A stretch of DNA of 14,876 nucleotides from DAOUBP01 sp034432655 (GTDB taxonomy: Bacteria > Chloroflexota > Anaerolineae > CG2-30-64-16): positions 1-14,876 of the forward strand of contig DAOUBP010000050.1 of the NCBI GenBank assembly GCA_034432655.1. The letters are read 5' to 3'. Under the pieces are notes generated by a model. That model was not told the DNA's origin. It searched no databases and saw only the letters and a list, made by a program, of their open reading frames with translations. A program made the translations under genes and the position numbers. Shown in pieces: positions 1 to 6,222 of the stretch. Position 1 is the first letter of the stretch. Every line of letters begins with the position of its first letter.

Positions 1-1317
1 GCGATCCAGGCCACGGCGCGCGATCTGCCGCCGCGCCAGCGCACCCTGGCCGGCGCCATCGCCTGGAGCTACGATCTGCTCGACGCGGACAGCCAGCGCT
101 GTTTGCGGCGCCTGGCCATCTTCGTCGGCCCTTTCACCCTCGATGCCGCGGTTGCCATCTGCACGGAGACGGCCGATCCGGCGGGCCGCGCACGGGCGCA
201 GGCGTGGCTGACGGCCCTGGCCGATCACAGCCTGCTGTCGCCCGAACCGGGCCGCTGGCGGCTGCTGGAGATGGTGCGCGAGTTCGCCTGGAACCGGCTG
301 GCCGCGGAGGAGCGCGAGCTGGCGCAGCGCAGGCACGCGGATTACTTCCGCAACCTGTTGGCGCAGTCCGCGAGCGACATGGCAGCCATCGAGCGCGACC
401 ACAACAACTACCTGGCCGCCCTGCGGTGGTTCATCGAACGGGGGGAAGCGTCCGCTGCGCTGCGCATGTGCGCTGACCTGGCCTGGTTCTGGGAGACGCA
501 CGGTTACGTGCACGAGGGCCAGGCGCTGATCCGCCGCAGCCTGGCGCTCGGGGGAGAAGTGGCTGTCGAGCAGCGCATCGGCCTGCTGTTCAAGGCAGCC
601 AACCTCTCCTGGCAGCGCCACGATTTCGCCAGCGCCGATGAGTTTGCCGGTCAGGCCATCGCCATCGCCGAGGACGAACGGCCCGAGGAGCTGGCGGCGC
701 TGTTCAACCTGGTGGGACGCATGGAGATCGAGCGCGGGGAGTTTGCCCAGGCAGAAGCGGCGTTGCGACGCAGCGCGGCGCTGGCGCGGCAGCGGCCGGA
801 GCTGCTCAACCCTGGCTTCCCCCTCTTGCAGTTGGGCGAGGTCGCCTGGGCGCGCGGGGACCTGACGCAGGCTCAGGCGTTGTTCGACGAGGCGGCCGCG
901 CTGCTGCCCGACGCCGGGCCGGAGCTGGCGCGCGCCATCCTGCACACCGACCGGGCCGAGATCGCCCTGGCGCGCGGGGATGCGGTGGCGGCGCGGGGGG
1001 AACTGCTGCTGGCGCTGCCCCACGTCCGCCAGCATGTGCGCCGGGTGCGCTTCTGGCTGGTCAGCCTGGCCGGTTGGCTGCTGGCCGACGGATCGCCGGA
1101 GGACGCCGCCTTGGCTGTGCAATGCCTGGCTGCCGAGGAGGGACTGGGCGAGCGCGGCGGTCCTCTTTCCCCCATTTACCGTGCGCTGATCGCCCAACGC
1201 CGGCGCACCGCGCGCGACGTGGTGGAGGCAGCGACCTGGTCAGCGCTTTGGCGCGCCGCGCGCGGGTGGACGGCGCAAGAGGCGCTGGCGCGGGCCGAAA
1301 GCTGGCTGGGCCGCTGA
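1..1317 (+). CDS. AfsR/MalT-like ATPase-TPR transcriptional regulator, C-terminal part (5' end outside window)
   Basis: The frame is open from base 1 and ends at TGA 1315-1317, giving 438 visible residues. The first ~50 residues contain a DLPPRQRTL...AIAWSYDLL...RRLAIF pattern. In family knowledge this is the end of the NB-ARC/AAA ATPase module and its winged helix in AfsR/LuxR/MalT-type and SARP-like regulators. An internal TTG at 103 would cut through this motif, so it is not the start. From about residue 170 the protein is helical and Ala/Leu/Arg-rich, with TPR-like units such as GRMEIERGEFAQAEAALRRSA, GEVAWARGDLTQAQALFDEA and AEIALARGDAVAARGEL. No C-terminal LuxR or other HTH is visible, so any DNA-binding or effector domain must lie upstream of the window. 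Expected role: cytoplasmic signal-responsive STAND-type ATPase regulator. The family call is fairly secure; the target is unknown. Confidence 0.8.
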   Translation, partial: AIQATARDLPPRQRTLAGAIAWSYDLLDADSQRCLRRLAIFVGPFTLDAAVAICTETADPAGRARAQAWLTALADHSLLSPEPGRWRLLEMVREFAWNRLAAEERELAQRRHADYFRNLLAQSASDMAAIERDHNNYLAALRWFIERGEASAALRMCADLAWFWETHGYVHEGQALIRRSLALGGEVAVEQRIGLLFKAANLSWQRHDFASADEFAGQAIAIAEDERPEELAALFNLVGRMEIERGEFAQAEAALRRSAALARQRPELLNPGFPLLQLGEVAWARGDLTQAQALFDEAAALLPDAGPELARAILHTDRAEIALARGDAVAARGELLLALPHVRQHVRRVRFWLVSLAGWLLADGSPEDAALAVQCLAAEEGLGERGGPLSPIYRALIAQRRRTARDVVEAATWSALWRAARGWTAQEALARAESWLGR

Positions 1318-1470
1318 GCGAGCCGCGCCGCGAGTGAGGGGGCCATCCGCTGTTCCTGGCCATTCCCGCAGCCCTGGCCGTTCAGCCTGGGCGGCTAAGC
1401 GCCGACCGTCAGCCCTGACCGCTGCCAGCCCCGGCCTTGCCGCCGACCACCGCACCCATCGGGTTTGCGC

Positions 1471-1500
1471 GGGGTGTCGGTCCCTGAGGGCCGACACCCC
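1471..1500. terminator. Strong hairpin, possible Rho-independent-like or REP-like element
   Basis: GGGGTGTCGG (1471-1480) pairs perfectly with CCGACACCCC (1491-1500). The stem continues inward with CCC/GGG across a single bulged T, leaving a TGA loop, for 13 base pairs in all. No T-run follows on either strand, so it is not a classic intrinsic terminator. It lies 16 nt beyond the stop codon of the minus-strand relic at 1517-1657, where a terminator of that former gene would sit. It could also attenuate readthrough from the regulator that ends at 1317. Confidence 0.45.
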
Positions 1501-1516
1501 CAAAGTCCCTTCGGAG

Positions 1517-1657
1517 TCAAGGGCGGCTATGCAACCGCTTCTCACTCCAACCCTCGGCCAGCGCCAGGTACTTCTCATGCACTCCTCCGCCTGTCTCCTC
1601 GTGCTGGTACACAGTTAAGTACAAATCGAACAAGCGGACAATAGCTGTTGCCCACCG
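1517..1657 (-). pseudogene. Possible minus-strand gene relic (C-terminal fragment, about 46 codons)
   Basis: Read on the minus strand, the frame from 1657 down to TGA at 1519-1517 encodes a protein-like helical segment. It includes AIVRLFDLYLTVYQHEE, then HEKYLALAEGWSEKRL, ending HSRP. Hydrophobic residues are spaced as in amphipathic helices, unlike the neighbouring frames. An in-frame stop (1660-1658) precedes it, there is no ATG and no ribosome binding site, and the hairpin at 1471-1500 follows the stop. I read it as the decayed 3' end of a gene whose upstream part has been lost, perhaps replaced by the cluster promoter region. I do not recognise the family. A chance open frame in GC-rich DNA is the alternative. 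Confidence 0.3.
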
Positions 1658-1669
1658 TCACCCGTGGGC
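1650..1669. other. Short inverted repeat upstream of the cluster promoter
   Basis: GCCCAC (1650-1655) and GTGGGC (1664-1669) form a 6-bp stem with an 8-nt loop. A T-rich stretch begins about 10 nt later (TTGTTTTTCTTTCTT, 1679-1693). It could be a weak plus-strand terminator insulating the cluster, or an operator upstream of the -35 element at 1715. The T-tract is too distant for a canonical intrinsic terminator. Confidence 0.25.
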
Positions 1670-1714
1670 CAGTTTCCGGTTGTTTTTCTTTCTTATAAAA
1701 ATATCTCGCGCTTC

Positions 1715-1743
1715 TTGACATGAAACAATAAACCAGCTATACT
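1715..1743 (+). promoter_or_regulatory. Sigma-70-type promoter of the nine-gene cluster
   Basis: TTGACA (1715-1720) is followed after exactly 17 nt by TATACT (1738-1743), matching the housekeeping consensus at 11 of 12 positions. It sits in a local AT-rich island inside GC-rich DNA. Transcription would start near 1750, giving a leader of about 35 nt before the ATG at 1785. No comparably good promoter is seen in the gaps between the following genes. Confidence 0.8.
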
Positions 1744-1767
1744 GCCGGTAACATTGTCCCGCACACT

Positions 1768-1783
1768 GTTTCAACGGAGAAAC
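1768..1783 (+). promoter_or_regulatory. Inverted repeat covering the ribosome binding site of the regulator gene
   Basis: GTTTC (1768-1772) and GAAAC (1779-1783) flank AACGGA, so the GGAGA ribosome binding site (1776-1780) overlaps the loop and right arm. The ATG follows at 1785. The stem is only 5 bp. It may be a weak mRNA hairpin that limits translation, or a small operator for the regulator just downstream of its own transcription start. It could also be chance. Confidence 0.3.
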
Positions 1784-1784
1784 G

Positions 1785-2393
1785 ATGACCCCGATCGGCG
1801 CGCGGTTGCGCGAGCTGCGCCAAAACCGCAACTTGACTCTTCAGCAAGTGGCCGAGCAAACCGGCTTCGCCCTGTCCTTCCTCAGCCTCGTCGAACGCGA
1901 TAAAGTCTCCATCAGCGTGGATAACCTGGCCCGCCTGGCGCGCTTCTACGGCGTGCGCATGGTGCACTTCTTTCAGGGCGCGGACGAAAGCCCGATCCTG
2001 GTGACCCGCGGCAGTGAGATCATGAGCCAATCCCGGGGAGCGGCTGCCGCAGGGGCCACCTTTCGGCTGCTGGCGCGCCGGGCCGACGCCCGCATGGAAC
2101 CGTTGCTGATCACCATCGGCCCCGGCCACGGTGACCCCCATTACCGGACGCACGACGGTGATTCCTTCCTGTATGTGATTGACGGCCAGGTGCGGCTGCT
2201 GACCGAGGGGGAGGAGACGGTCGAGCTGGCCGCAGGGGACTGCGCTTACTACTTCGGTTTCCCGGGCCGCCGCATCGAGAACGCCAGCACCGAACGCGCC
2301 GCCATTATCCTGCTCATCACCACCCCGCCGACGGCCATGCGCGACGACATCGCCGATGCCGAATCGGGAATCCTGATCCAATCGGAGGAGTGA
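1785..2393 (+). CDS. XRE-family transcriptional regulator with cupin sensor domain
   Basis: This 202-aa protein has a classic N-terminal XRE/HTH_3 domain at residues ~5-60 (RLRELRQNRNLTLQQVAEQT...FLSLVERDKVSISVDNLARLA). A C-terminal single cupin barrel follows at ~105-190 (PHYRTHDGDSFLYVIDGQV, then ELAAGDCAYYF). Length and order fit the XRE-cupin family, whose members usually regulate neighbouring catabolic or biosynthetic genes and bind small ligands in the cupin. The first cupin motif keeps two His residues but has Asp/Ser where the usual metal-binding Glu sits, so metal binding is uncertain. The start is ATG 1785 with GGAGA just upstream. It is the first gene after the promoter at 1715-1743, and only 4 nt separate it from the next gene. 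It is therefore likely an autoregulated local controller of the cluster. Confidence 0.88.
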   Translation: MTPIGARLRELRQNRNLTLQQVAEQTGFALSFLSLVERDKVSISVDNLARLARFYGVRMVHFFQGADESPILVTRGSEIMSQSRGAAAAGATFRLLARRADARMEPLLITIGPGHGDPHYRTHDGDSFLYVIDGQVRLLTEGEETVELAAGDCAYYFGFPGRRIENASTERAAIILLITTPPTAMRDDIADAESGILIQSEE

Positions 2394-2397
2394 GACC

Positions 2398-3438
2398 ATG
2401 CACTACGATGAATACCACAATCACAAGTGGGCCAGGAACCTGGGTCACGCACGCCGCCTGCTCCAGGCCGGCCAGTGGGAGGCCTTCTACCGGGGGGAGG
2501 AGTTGCCCGACGGTGACATCTACCCGGGGATGCGGGTGATGGCGGCGTACTGGGTCAGCGTGGAGCACGAGATGCCCCTGCGCCTGCGCGCCCTGTTGGC
2601 CGGCGCCGGCCACCCCGAATGGGATCGCGACCCCGGGTTGCTGGCCGAGACAGAGCGGTACCTGACCCGCTACCTGGACGACATGCGGGAGCTGGTCGTA
2701 CGGGAAGCCATCGTGCCGCCGGCGCGACTGGATGCCCTGATTGCGCGCGGGTTAGACACCCCCGCTGGCTGGGCCGAGGAGATGCGCGGCTGGCAGGAAG
2801 CCACCGAGGCCGCGCTGGCCGCTGGCACACCGCTGCCCGCTGACCTGGTCGAAGCGTGGTTCGACTCGTGCCTGCGCAGCGTTGCCAACTACAACCGCTA
2901 CTTGATCCAGGGCGCAGTGTCCGCAGCACATCTGGTGCGCCGGGACGGGGAAGCAGCGTTGCGCGCGGCCGTGGACGCGACGGCCGAGGCGTTCATGTGG
3001 GACGTCAGCCGCGCGTTCTTCGCCGAGGTACTGCCGGCGGCCGGCTTCGAGGACATCGGCGACCTGATGGAACTGGGCATGCGCGGCATGTACGCCGATC
3101 AGTACTTCGAGCAAAAGCCGCCCCGCGAGGATGGAGAGATCACCGTCCGGGAAAGCCTGCTGCACAACTGCGAGCTGGCGGGCATCTACTGGCAGGTGGC
3201 CGAATGGGGCGGGCTGCCGCGGCTGGCACTGGGCTACGGCATCTGCCGCTACTGCGAGGCGCACGGCCTGGCCACCATGATGATCACCATGCCGCCCATG
3301 GTCACGCCGGCCTACCGCCGCCTGCAATCGCTGGGGATGGACAATCGCCCCTGCATCTTCGAGCTGACCACGACCCCCGCCGACGACATGGAACGCATCT
3401 TGCTGGTGCAAGAACGCGTCTTCGGCGCTGTGGAATGA
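2398..3438 (+). CDS. Unrecognised 346-aa cytoplasmic protein with four conserved-looking C-terminal cysteines
   Basis: ATG 2398 follows GGAGGAG (2384-2390), which overlaps the end of the regulator gene, so the two are probably translationally coupled. There is no signal peptide or membrane segment. Residues ~1-240 are helical and acidic, with many aromatic residues and repeated AYW/FYR/YNRY-type words. The C-terminal ~100 residues differ: C258 (HNCELAGIYW), a C283-x2-C286 pair (GICRYCEAH), a MITMPPM segment and C319 (RPCIFEL). The spacing resembles a metal, Fe-S or catalytic-thiol site. It loosely recalls the C-terminal region of proteins annotated as L-2-amino-thiazoline-4-carboxylic acid hydrolase, but I cannot confirm that. 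As second gene of a lipid/acyl-type cluster it may be a novel enzyme. No function is assigned. Confidence 0.8.
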   Translation: MHYDEYHNHKWARNLGHARRLLQAGQWEAFYRGEELPDGDIYPGMRVMAAYWVSVEHEMPLRLRALLAGAGHPEWDRDPGLLAETERYLTRYLDDMRELVVREAIVPPARLDALIARGLDTPAGWAEEMRGWQEATEAALAAGTPLPADLVEAWFDSCLRSVANYNRYLIQGAVSAAHLVRRDGEAALRAAVDATAEAFMWDVSRAFFAEVLPAAGFEDIGDLMELGMRGMYADQYFEQKPPREDGEITVRESLLHNCELAGIYWQVAEWGGLPRLALGYGICRYCEAHGLATMMITMPPMVTPAYRRLQSLGMDNRPCIFELTTTPADDMERILLVQERVFGAVE

Positions 3439-3445
3439 CACCAAT

Positions 3446-3570
3446 TTACCAGTTTACCAGTTTACCAGTTTACCAGTCTACCAGTTTACCAGTCTACCAG
3501 TCTACCAGTTTACCAGTCTACCAGTCTACCAGTTCACCAGTCTACCAGTCTACCGTCTACCAGTCTACCA
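3446..3570 (+). repeat. 8-bp tandem repeat (YTACCAGT), 15 copies plus a partial
   Basis: Unit starts are 3446, 3454, 3462 and 3470 (TTACCAGT), then 3478 C, 3486 T, 3494 C, 3502 C, 3510 T, 3518 C, 3526 C, 3534 (TCACCAGT), 3542 C, 3550 (7 bp, missing the A), 3557 C, and a partial CTACCA at 3565-3570. Variation is almost confined to the first base (T/C). The array fills the gap between the 346-aa gene (stop 3438) and the SCP2 gene (ATG 3589), ending just before its ribosome binding site. The plus strand is nearly G-poor and unstructured. Such arrays can change length by slipped-strand mispairing, so the array could alter the spacing, mRNA stability or expression of the downstream genes. Confidence 0.95.
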
Positions 3571-3588
3571 ACCCAACGGAGGTCAACC

Positions 3589-3921
3589 ATGCCAACCATC
3601 AAAGAAGTCATGAACAACCTGCCGGCCATCTTCAAGCCAGAAAAAGCGAAGGGCTGGAACCGGGTCATCCTGTTCGACCTGGGGGGCGAGGAGCCATCGA
3701 AGTGGACCCTCACCATCCAGGACGGTAAGGCCACGGTGGAGGAGGGCGAGACCAAACCGCCCAAGCTGGTCATCAGCGGCAACAGCGAGCACATCGTCCA
3801 GATGTTCACCGGCGAGGTGCCGCCCATGAAGCTGGTGAATGCCAAGCTGGTCAAGATGAAAGGCCCTATGATGGACAGCATCGCGTTCTCGGGCCTGTGG
3901 AACATCCCCAAGAAGCAGTAG
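3589..3921 (+). CDS. SCP2-like sterol/lipid carrier domain protein
   Basis: This 110-aa protein is a single SCP2 domain. An N-terminal helix (KEVMNNLPAIFKPEKAKG) leads into beta strands (NRVILFDLGGEEPSKWTLTIQDGKATVEEG), then PPKLVISGNSEHIVQMFTGEV, and a C-terminal LVKMKGPMMDSIAFSGLW segment. This is the usual order of the family, which binds acyl-CoAs, fatty acids or sterol-like lipids in a hydrophobic tunnel. There is no signal peptide, so it is cytosolic. ATG 3589 is preceded by GGAGG (3578-3582) at the end of the tandem repeat. The next gene begins 11 nt after its stop. Its place directly upstream of a thiolase module recalls SCP-x, where thiolase and SCP2 are fused, and suggests it presents a hydrophobic acyl substrate to that enzyme. 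Confidence 0.85.
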   Translation: MPTIKEVMNNLPAIFKPEKAKGWNRVILFDLGGEEPSKWTLTIQDGKATVEEGETKPPKLVISGNSEHIVQMFTGEVPPMKLVNAKLVKMKGPMMDSIAFSGLWNIPKKQ

Positions 3922-3932
3922 ACGGAGGGCGC

Positions 3933-5015
3933 TTGGAAACGGGCATCATCGCATACGGCGTCGCCCTGCCGAAGTATCGCATCGCCAGGGAGGCGATCTG
4001 GCAGGTGTGGAAGAACCTGGCACCGGACCTGTTCGACAAGCTGAGCATCGGGGAGCGAGGGGTGCTGGGGCCCGAGGAGGACACGTTGACCCTGGCGGCC
4101 GCGGCAGCCAAAACGGCCCTGGCCCGCTGCAACCTCCCCACCGAGCGGATCGGCGCGGTGCTGCTGGGCAGCGGCACCAGTCCCTACGCCACCAAAGCCG
4201 CAGCCACAGTGTTGGTGGACGCGTTGGGGCTGTCGCCGACCGCCCTGACGGCCGACGTGCAGTGTGCGGACAAGTCGGGCAGCACTGCGCTCTGGCTGGC
4301 GGCCGGGCTGATCGAGTCGGGACAGATCGAACACGCGCTGGTGATCGCCGCCGACACCATCAACCGGCACACCGAGCCGGGCATGGTGCTGGAGTACGTG
4401 GCATCGGCCGGCGCGGTCGCGTTCGTGCTGGGCAAAGGGGATGTGATCGCCCGGTTGGAGGCGCTCGTCACCCACAGCTGGGACCAGAACGACTACTTCC
4501 GGGTCGAGGGCGAGCGCTACATCCAGCCCGGCGCAGGCTTCTACGGCTGGGTGGCCAACTGGGGGCTGTTGGATCACGTGGTGCCGGCCGGGCAGGCGCT
4601 CTTCGCCAGGACGGGCCTGGGGCCGGCCGATTTCGCCAAGTTCGCGGTGCCGCAGAAGACCGGCCTCCGACCGCTGATGACAATGGGCAAGCTGGAGCTG
4701 GACATGATGCAGGTGCTGCCCTACGTCCTCACGGACCAGATCGGGGACTGTGGCGCGGCCGGCGTGCCGCTGGCGCTGGCGCACATCCTCGACTTCGCGG
4801 AGCCGGGCGAGCGCATCGGCGTGATTGACTACGGTGCAGGCGCAGGCTGCGACGCCTGGTCGCTGGTGTGCACCGAGGCGATTGCCGACCGCAGGCCGGA
4901 GAGCGGCCGGGTCATCGAGCTGCTGGCGGACAAGATCATGGTGGACTACGCCACGATGGTCAAATTCGAACAGAAGCTGCTCCGCTCGCCGCACCGGCTG
5001 AGCAACTTCTATTAA
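3933..5015 (+). CDS. HMG-CoA synthase-like protein of the archaeal type, lacking catalytic Cys and His
   Basis: I choose TTG 3933 as start because GGAGGG (3924-3929) lies just upstream and the protein then opens ETGIIAYGVALPKYRI, as family members do. The in-frame ATG at 3897 overlaps the SCP2 gene. The 360 residues match archaeal HMGCS length and landmarks: PEEDTLTLA with the Glu (E48/E49), GSGTSPYATKA, DVQCADKSGST, LEYVASAGAVAFVLG and IDYGAGAGCDAWSL. However, the position of the catalytic Cys in archaeal enzymes (ACKAGT) holds D113, with C111 two residues earlier. The active-site His (FHQPNG) is replaced in AVPQKTG (P240). HMG-CoA synthesis is therefore unlikely. A structural or altered-function subunit in complex with the thiolase and DUF35 protein downstream is more plausible, as in PhlA of PhlACB. 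Confidence 0.85.
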   Translation: METGIIAYGVALPKYRIAREAIWQVWKNLAPDLFDKLSIGERGVLGPEEDTLTLAAAAAKTALARCNLPTERIGAVLLGSGTSPYATKAAATVLVDALGLSPTALTADVQCADKSGSTALWLAAGLIESGQIEHALVIAADTINRHTEPGMVLEYVASAGAVAFVLGKGDVIARLEALVTHSWDQNDYFRVEGERYIQPGAGFYGWVANWGLLDHVVPAGQALFARTGLGPADFAKFAVPQKTGLRPLMTMGKLELDMMQVLPYVLTDQIGDCGAAGVPLALAHILDFAEPGERIGVIDYGAGAGCDAWSLVCTEAIADRRPESGRVIELLADKIMVDYATMVKFEQKLLRSPHRLSNFY

Positions 5016-5026
5016 GCGGGGAACCT

Positions 5027-6220
5027 ATGGGCAAAATCGTGCGCAGAGTTATGATGGTGGGCGGCTTCATCACGCCCCCGAACATCCCGATGTCCTGGAC
5101 GTGGCGACAGATGGCGGCCGAGGCTTTCTGCCGGGCGCTGGAGGATGCGCGCATCCCGATCAGCGCCGTGGATCTGGTGGCCTGCAACTACAACGATCGC
5201 GCCATTGCCGACTCCTCGCCCGGGCCGCAGATCGCCGACGCGCTGGGCATCCTGCCCAAACCGGTCGTGCCGATCGCCAACGCGTGCGCAGGCAACGGAA
5301 TCGCCTCCTACGTAGCCTGGAATGCCATCGCCTCTGGTCGCTGCGACGTGGTGGTCTCCATGGGCTTCGCGCGGTCGGACAACTACGATGCCATGGAGGC
5401 GATGAACTCTCAGGGCAACTACGTGGACTATGATTACATGTTGGGGCTGACCCACATCAACTACGGGGCGATCCGCGACGCCTACTACCGCCGCAAGTAC
5501 AACGTGCCGCTGGAGGCCGCGGCCCAATGGGCCTATCAGTGCAACTGGTACGCGCGGCGCAATCCCCTGGCAGCCACCTTCGACAAGCCGATGCCTGTGC
5601 TGGAAGAGCTGTGCGCCGATACCCCGGAGGCCGACCGCGATCGCCAGGCCACCAACCGCGGGGGCGTGGCCAGCGCCCTGGTCCTGGTCGGCGAGGATGT
5701 GGCAGGCCGCTACAGCGACAAGGCGGTCTACCTCGATGTGGCTTACGCGTTCCGGCCGCCCTACATCGGCAACTTCTTCCATTACCCGGTGGAGAGCATG
5801 CGGGACTACGATCTGGCCGAGCTGCCAGGGCTGATGGCCGCGGCGCGCGAGGCCTACGAGGTCGCCGGCATCCGGGCCACAGACATAGATGTGGTTCAGG
5901 TGCACGACCTGACCGCTTACGAAGGGATGATGGCGATCGAGGCGCTGGGGATTTGCGGGCTGGGCCAGGGCAAGGACTACGTCCTCGCCGGCGGCATGAC
6001 CCTGGAAAGCCGCTGTCCGGTCAACACCTACGGCGGGGGCATCGGCTTCGGCCACGGCTCGGCCGGCTCCGACTTCCAGGCGGGCGTGCTGGAGAACTTC
6101 TGGCAGCTCACCGGCCAGGCGGGCGAGCGCCAGGTCCGGGATGCGCGCGTCGGCGTCAACAGCTCCTACGGCACGCACCATTCGCTGGACGTGGTTGGGG
6201 TCGTGAGAAGGGGGTGGTAG
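5027..6220 (+). CDS. Thiolase (SCP-x/archaeal acetyl-CoA acetyltransferase type)
   Basis: The start is ATG 5027, 11 nt after the previous stop, with a weak GCGGGGA site; the open frame extends further upstream but that part overlaps the previous gene. The 397 residues carry the thiolase nucleophile C87 (NACAGNG), the His of the VHD motif (H293, QVHDLTAYEG) and the late His of a GHG motif (H343, FGHGSAGSD). The usual GHPxGATG is altered to GHGSAGSD, and the final Cys of classical thiolases is absent, as in SCP2-type thiolases. A Tyr/Trp-rich middle (residues ~130-185) probably lines the acyl pocket. Role: Claisen condensation, thiolysis or acyl transfer on CoA thioesters, with the flanking HMGCS-like and DUF35 proteins as partners. 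Substrate unknown. Confidence 0.87.
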   Translation: MGKIVRRVMMVGGFITPPNIPMSWTWRQMAAEAFCRALEDARIPISAVDLVACNYNDRAIADSSPGPQIADALGILPKPVVPIANACAGNGIASYVAWNAIASGRCDVVVSMGFARSDNYDAMEAMNSQGNYVDYDYMLGLTHINYGAIRDAYYRRKYNVPLEAAAQWAYQCNWYARRNPLAATFDKPMPVLEELCADTPEADRDRQATNRGGVASALVLVGEDVAGRYSDKAVYLDVAYAFRPPYIGNFFHYPVESMRDYDLAELPGLMAAAREAYEVAGIRATDIDVVQVHDLTAYEGMMAIEALGICGLGQGKDYVLAGGMTLESRCPVNTYGGGIGFGHGSAGSDFQAGVLENFWQLTGQAGERQVRDARVGVNSSYGTHHSLDVVGVVRRGW

Positions 6221-6222
6221 CG

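Larger units (their letters stand above)
1318..1784. other. Intergenic region between the TPR regulator and the nine-gene cluster
   Basis: This 467-bp stretch has no convincing intact gene. The left part (1318-1460) is GC-rich and low in complexity, with recurring CCTGGCC/CAGCC words and no clear terminator. The middle holds a strong hairpin (1471-1500) and a minus-strand protein-like fragment (1517-1657). The right part (about 1675-1745) is markedly AT-richer and carries the cluster promoter. Plus-strand frames here, such as the one over 1334-1618, show no family-like motif and I do not call them. Confidence 0.7.

Noticed and set aside
1334..1618. 94-codon plus-strand frame in the first intergenic region
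   Set aside because: Low-complexity Ala/Arg/Ser/Pro composition, no ribosome binding site, crosses the hairpin at 1471-1500, and no recognisable motif.
1737..2399. Long minus-strand open frame opposite the XRE-cupin gene (220 codons)
   Set aside because: It mirrors the codon structure of the well-supported plus-strand gene, is rich in His/Gln/Gly as antisense shadows are, and has no motif or ribosome binding site.
3446..3570. Tandem array considered as a CRISPR array
   Set aside because: Units are 8 bp, contiguous and without spacers; no cas genes are present.
3534..4994. 486-codon minus-strand open frame opposite SCP2 and HMGCS-like genes
   Set aside because: It runs through the tandem repeat and lies antisense to two genes with clear family motifs; its composition is typical of shadow frames in GC-rich DNA.
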